A stretch of 12,675 nucleotides of DNA, taken from the NCBI GenBank assembly GCA_947278105.1, contig CAMYOR010000018.1, forward strand, positions 1-12,675, read 5' to 3'. The notes beneath the pieces are model-generated. The model made no database searches and was not told where the DNA came from. It saw nothing but the letters and a program-made list of their open reading frames with translations. The DNA comes from an uncultured Tissierellia bacterium (GTDB lineage Bacteria > Bacillota > Clostridia > Tissierellales > Peptoniphilaceae). A program made the translations under genes and the position numbers. This document shows positions 12,674 to 12,675 of the stretch, piece by piece; position 1 is the first letter of the stretch; the number at the start of each line of letters is the position of its first letter.

Positions 12674-12675
12674 GC

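Overview
This window is an origin-proximal segment of a Firmicute (Bacillota) chromosome. All recognised genes lie on the minus strand. The gene order is the classic dnaA-flanking block rpmH-rnpA-yidD-yidC-jag, then mnmE-mnmG-rsmG, then parA-parB. The replication origin should lie just off the right edge, so every gene would be co-directional with a fork moving leftward. A clostridial (Clostridia/Tissierellia-like) host fits best. YidC lacks the lipoprotein signal peptide of Bacillus SpoIIIJ, a DUF4446 gene follows parB, and no noc gene sits between rsmG and parA. G+C is moderate by eye. A Peptoniphilaceae-like anaerobe is possible, but that is only a guess.

Layout from the origin side (right) to left. 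(1) 12.67-12.47 kb: a DnaA-box-like 9-mer, a perfect-consensus sigma-A promoter and a strongly structured leader. (2) 12.46-9.68 kb: rpmH, rnpA, yidD, yidC and jag, ended by a strong intrinsic terminator at 9555-9590. (3) 9.55-9.06 kb: a gene-free gap holding the decayed 3' end of a sortase-anchored surface protein (a Cna_B domain fragment, an in-frame stop, then a cell-wall sorting tail) and another terminator. (4) 9.02-4.90 kb: mnmE-mnmG-rsmG. (5) 4.87-4.75 kb: three identical 16-bp parS-like palindromes, the first embedded in a 30-bp perfect palindrome that also looks like the terminator of the rsmG operon. (6) 4.73-0.85 kb: cinA-parA-parB-DUF4446, packed with 4-nt overlaps or 1-nt gaps. 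(7) 0.63-0 kb: the 5' two-thirds of pta.

The genes cover ribosome and tRNA maturation (L34, RNase P protein, MnmE/MnmG, RsmG), membrane protein insertion (YidC, YidD), RNA binding linked to envelope growth (Jag/KhpB), origin segregation (ParA, ParB, parS), nucleotide repair (CinA) and acetate metabolism (Pta). The main surprises concern the partition locus. The parS sites carry a central TA in place of the near-universal CG. The ParB recognition region departs from the family consensus. One parS doubles as a terminator and abuts the promoter of the parAB operon. cinA and a membrane-anchored coiled-coil DUF4446 protein are translationally coupled to parA and parB. The surface-protein remnant and the rpmH leader are the other points worth a second look.
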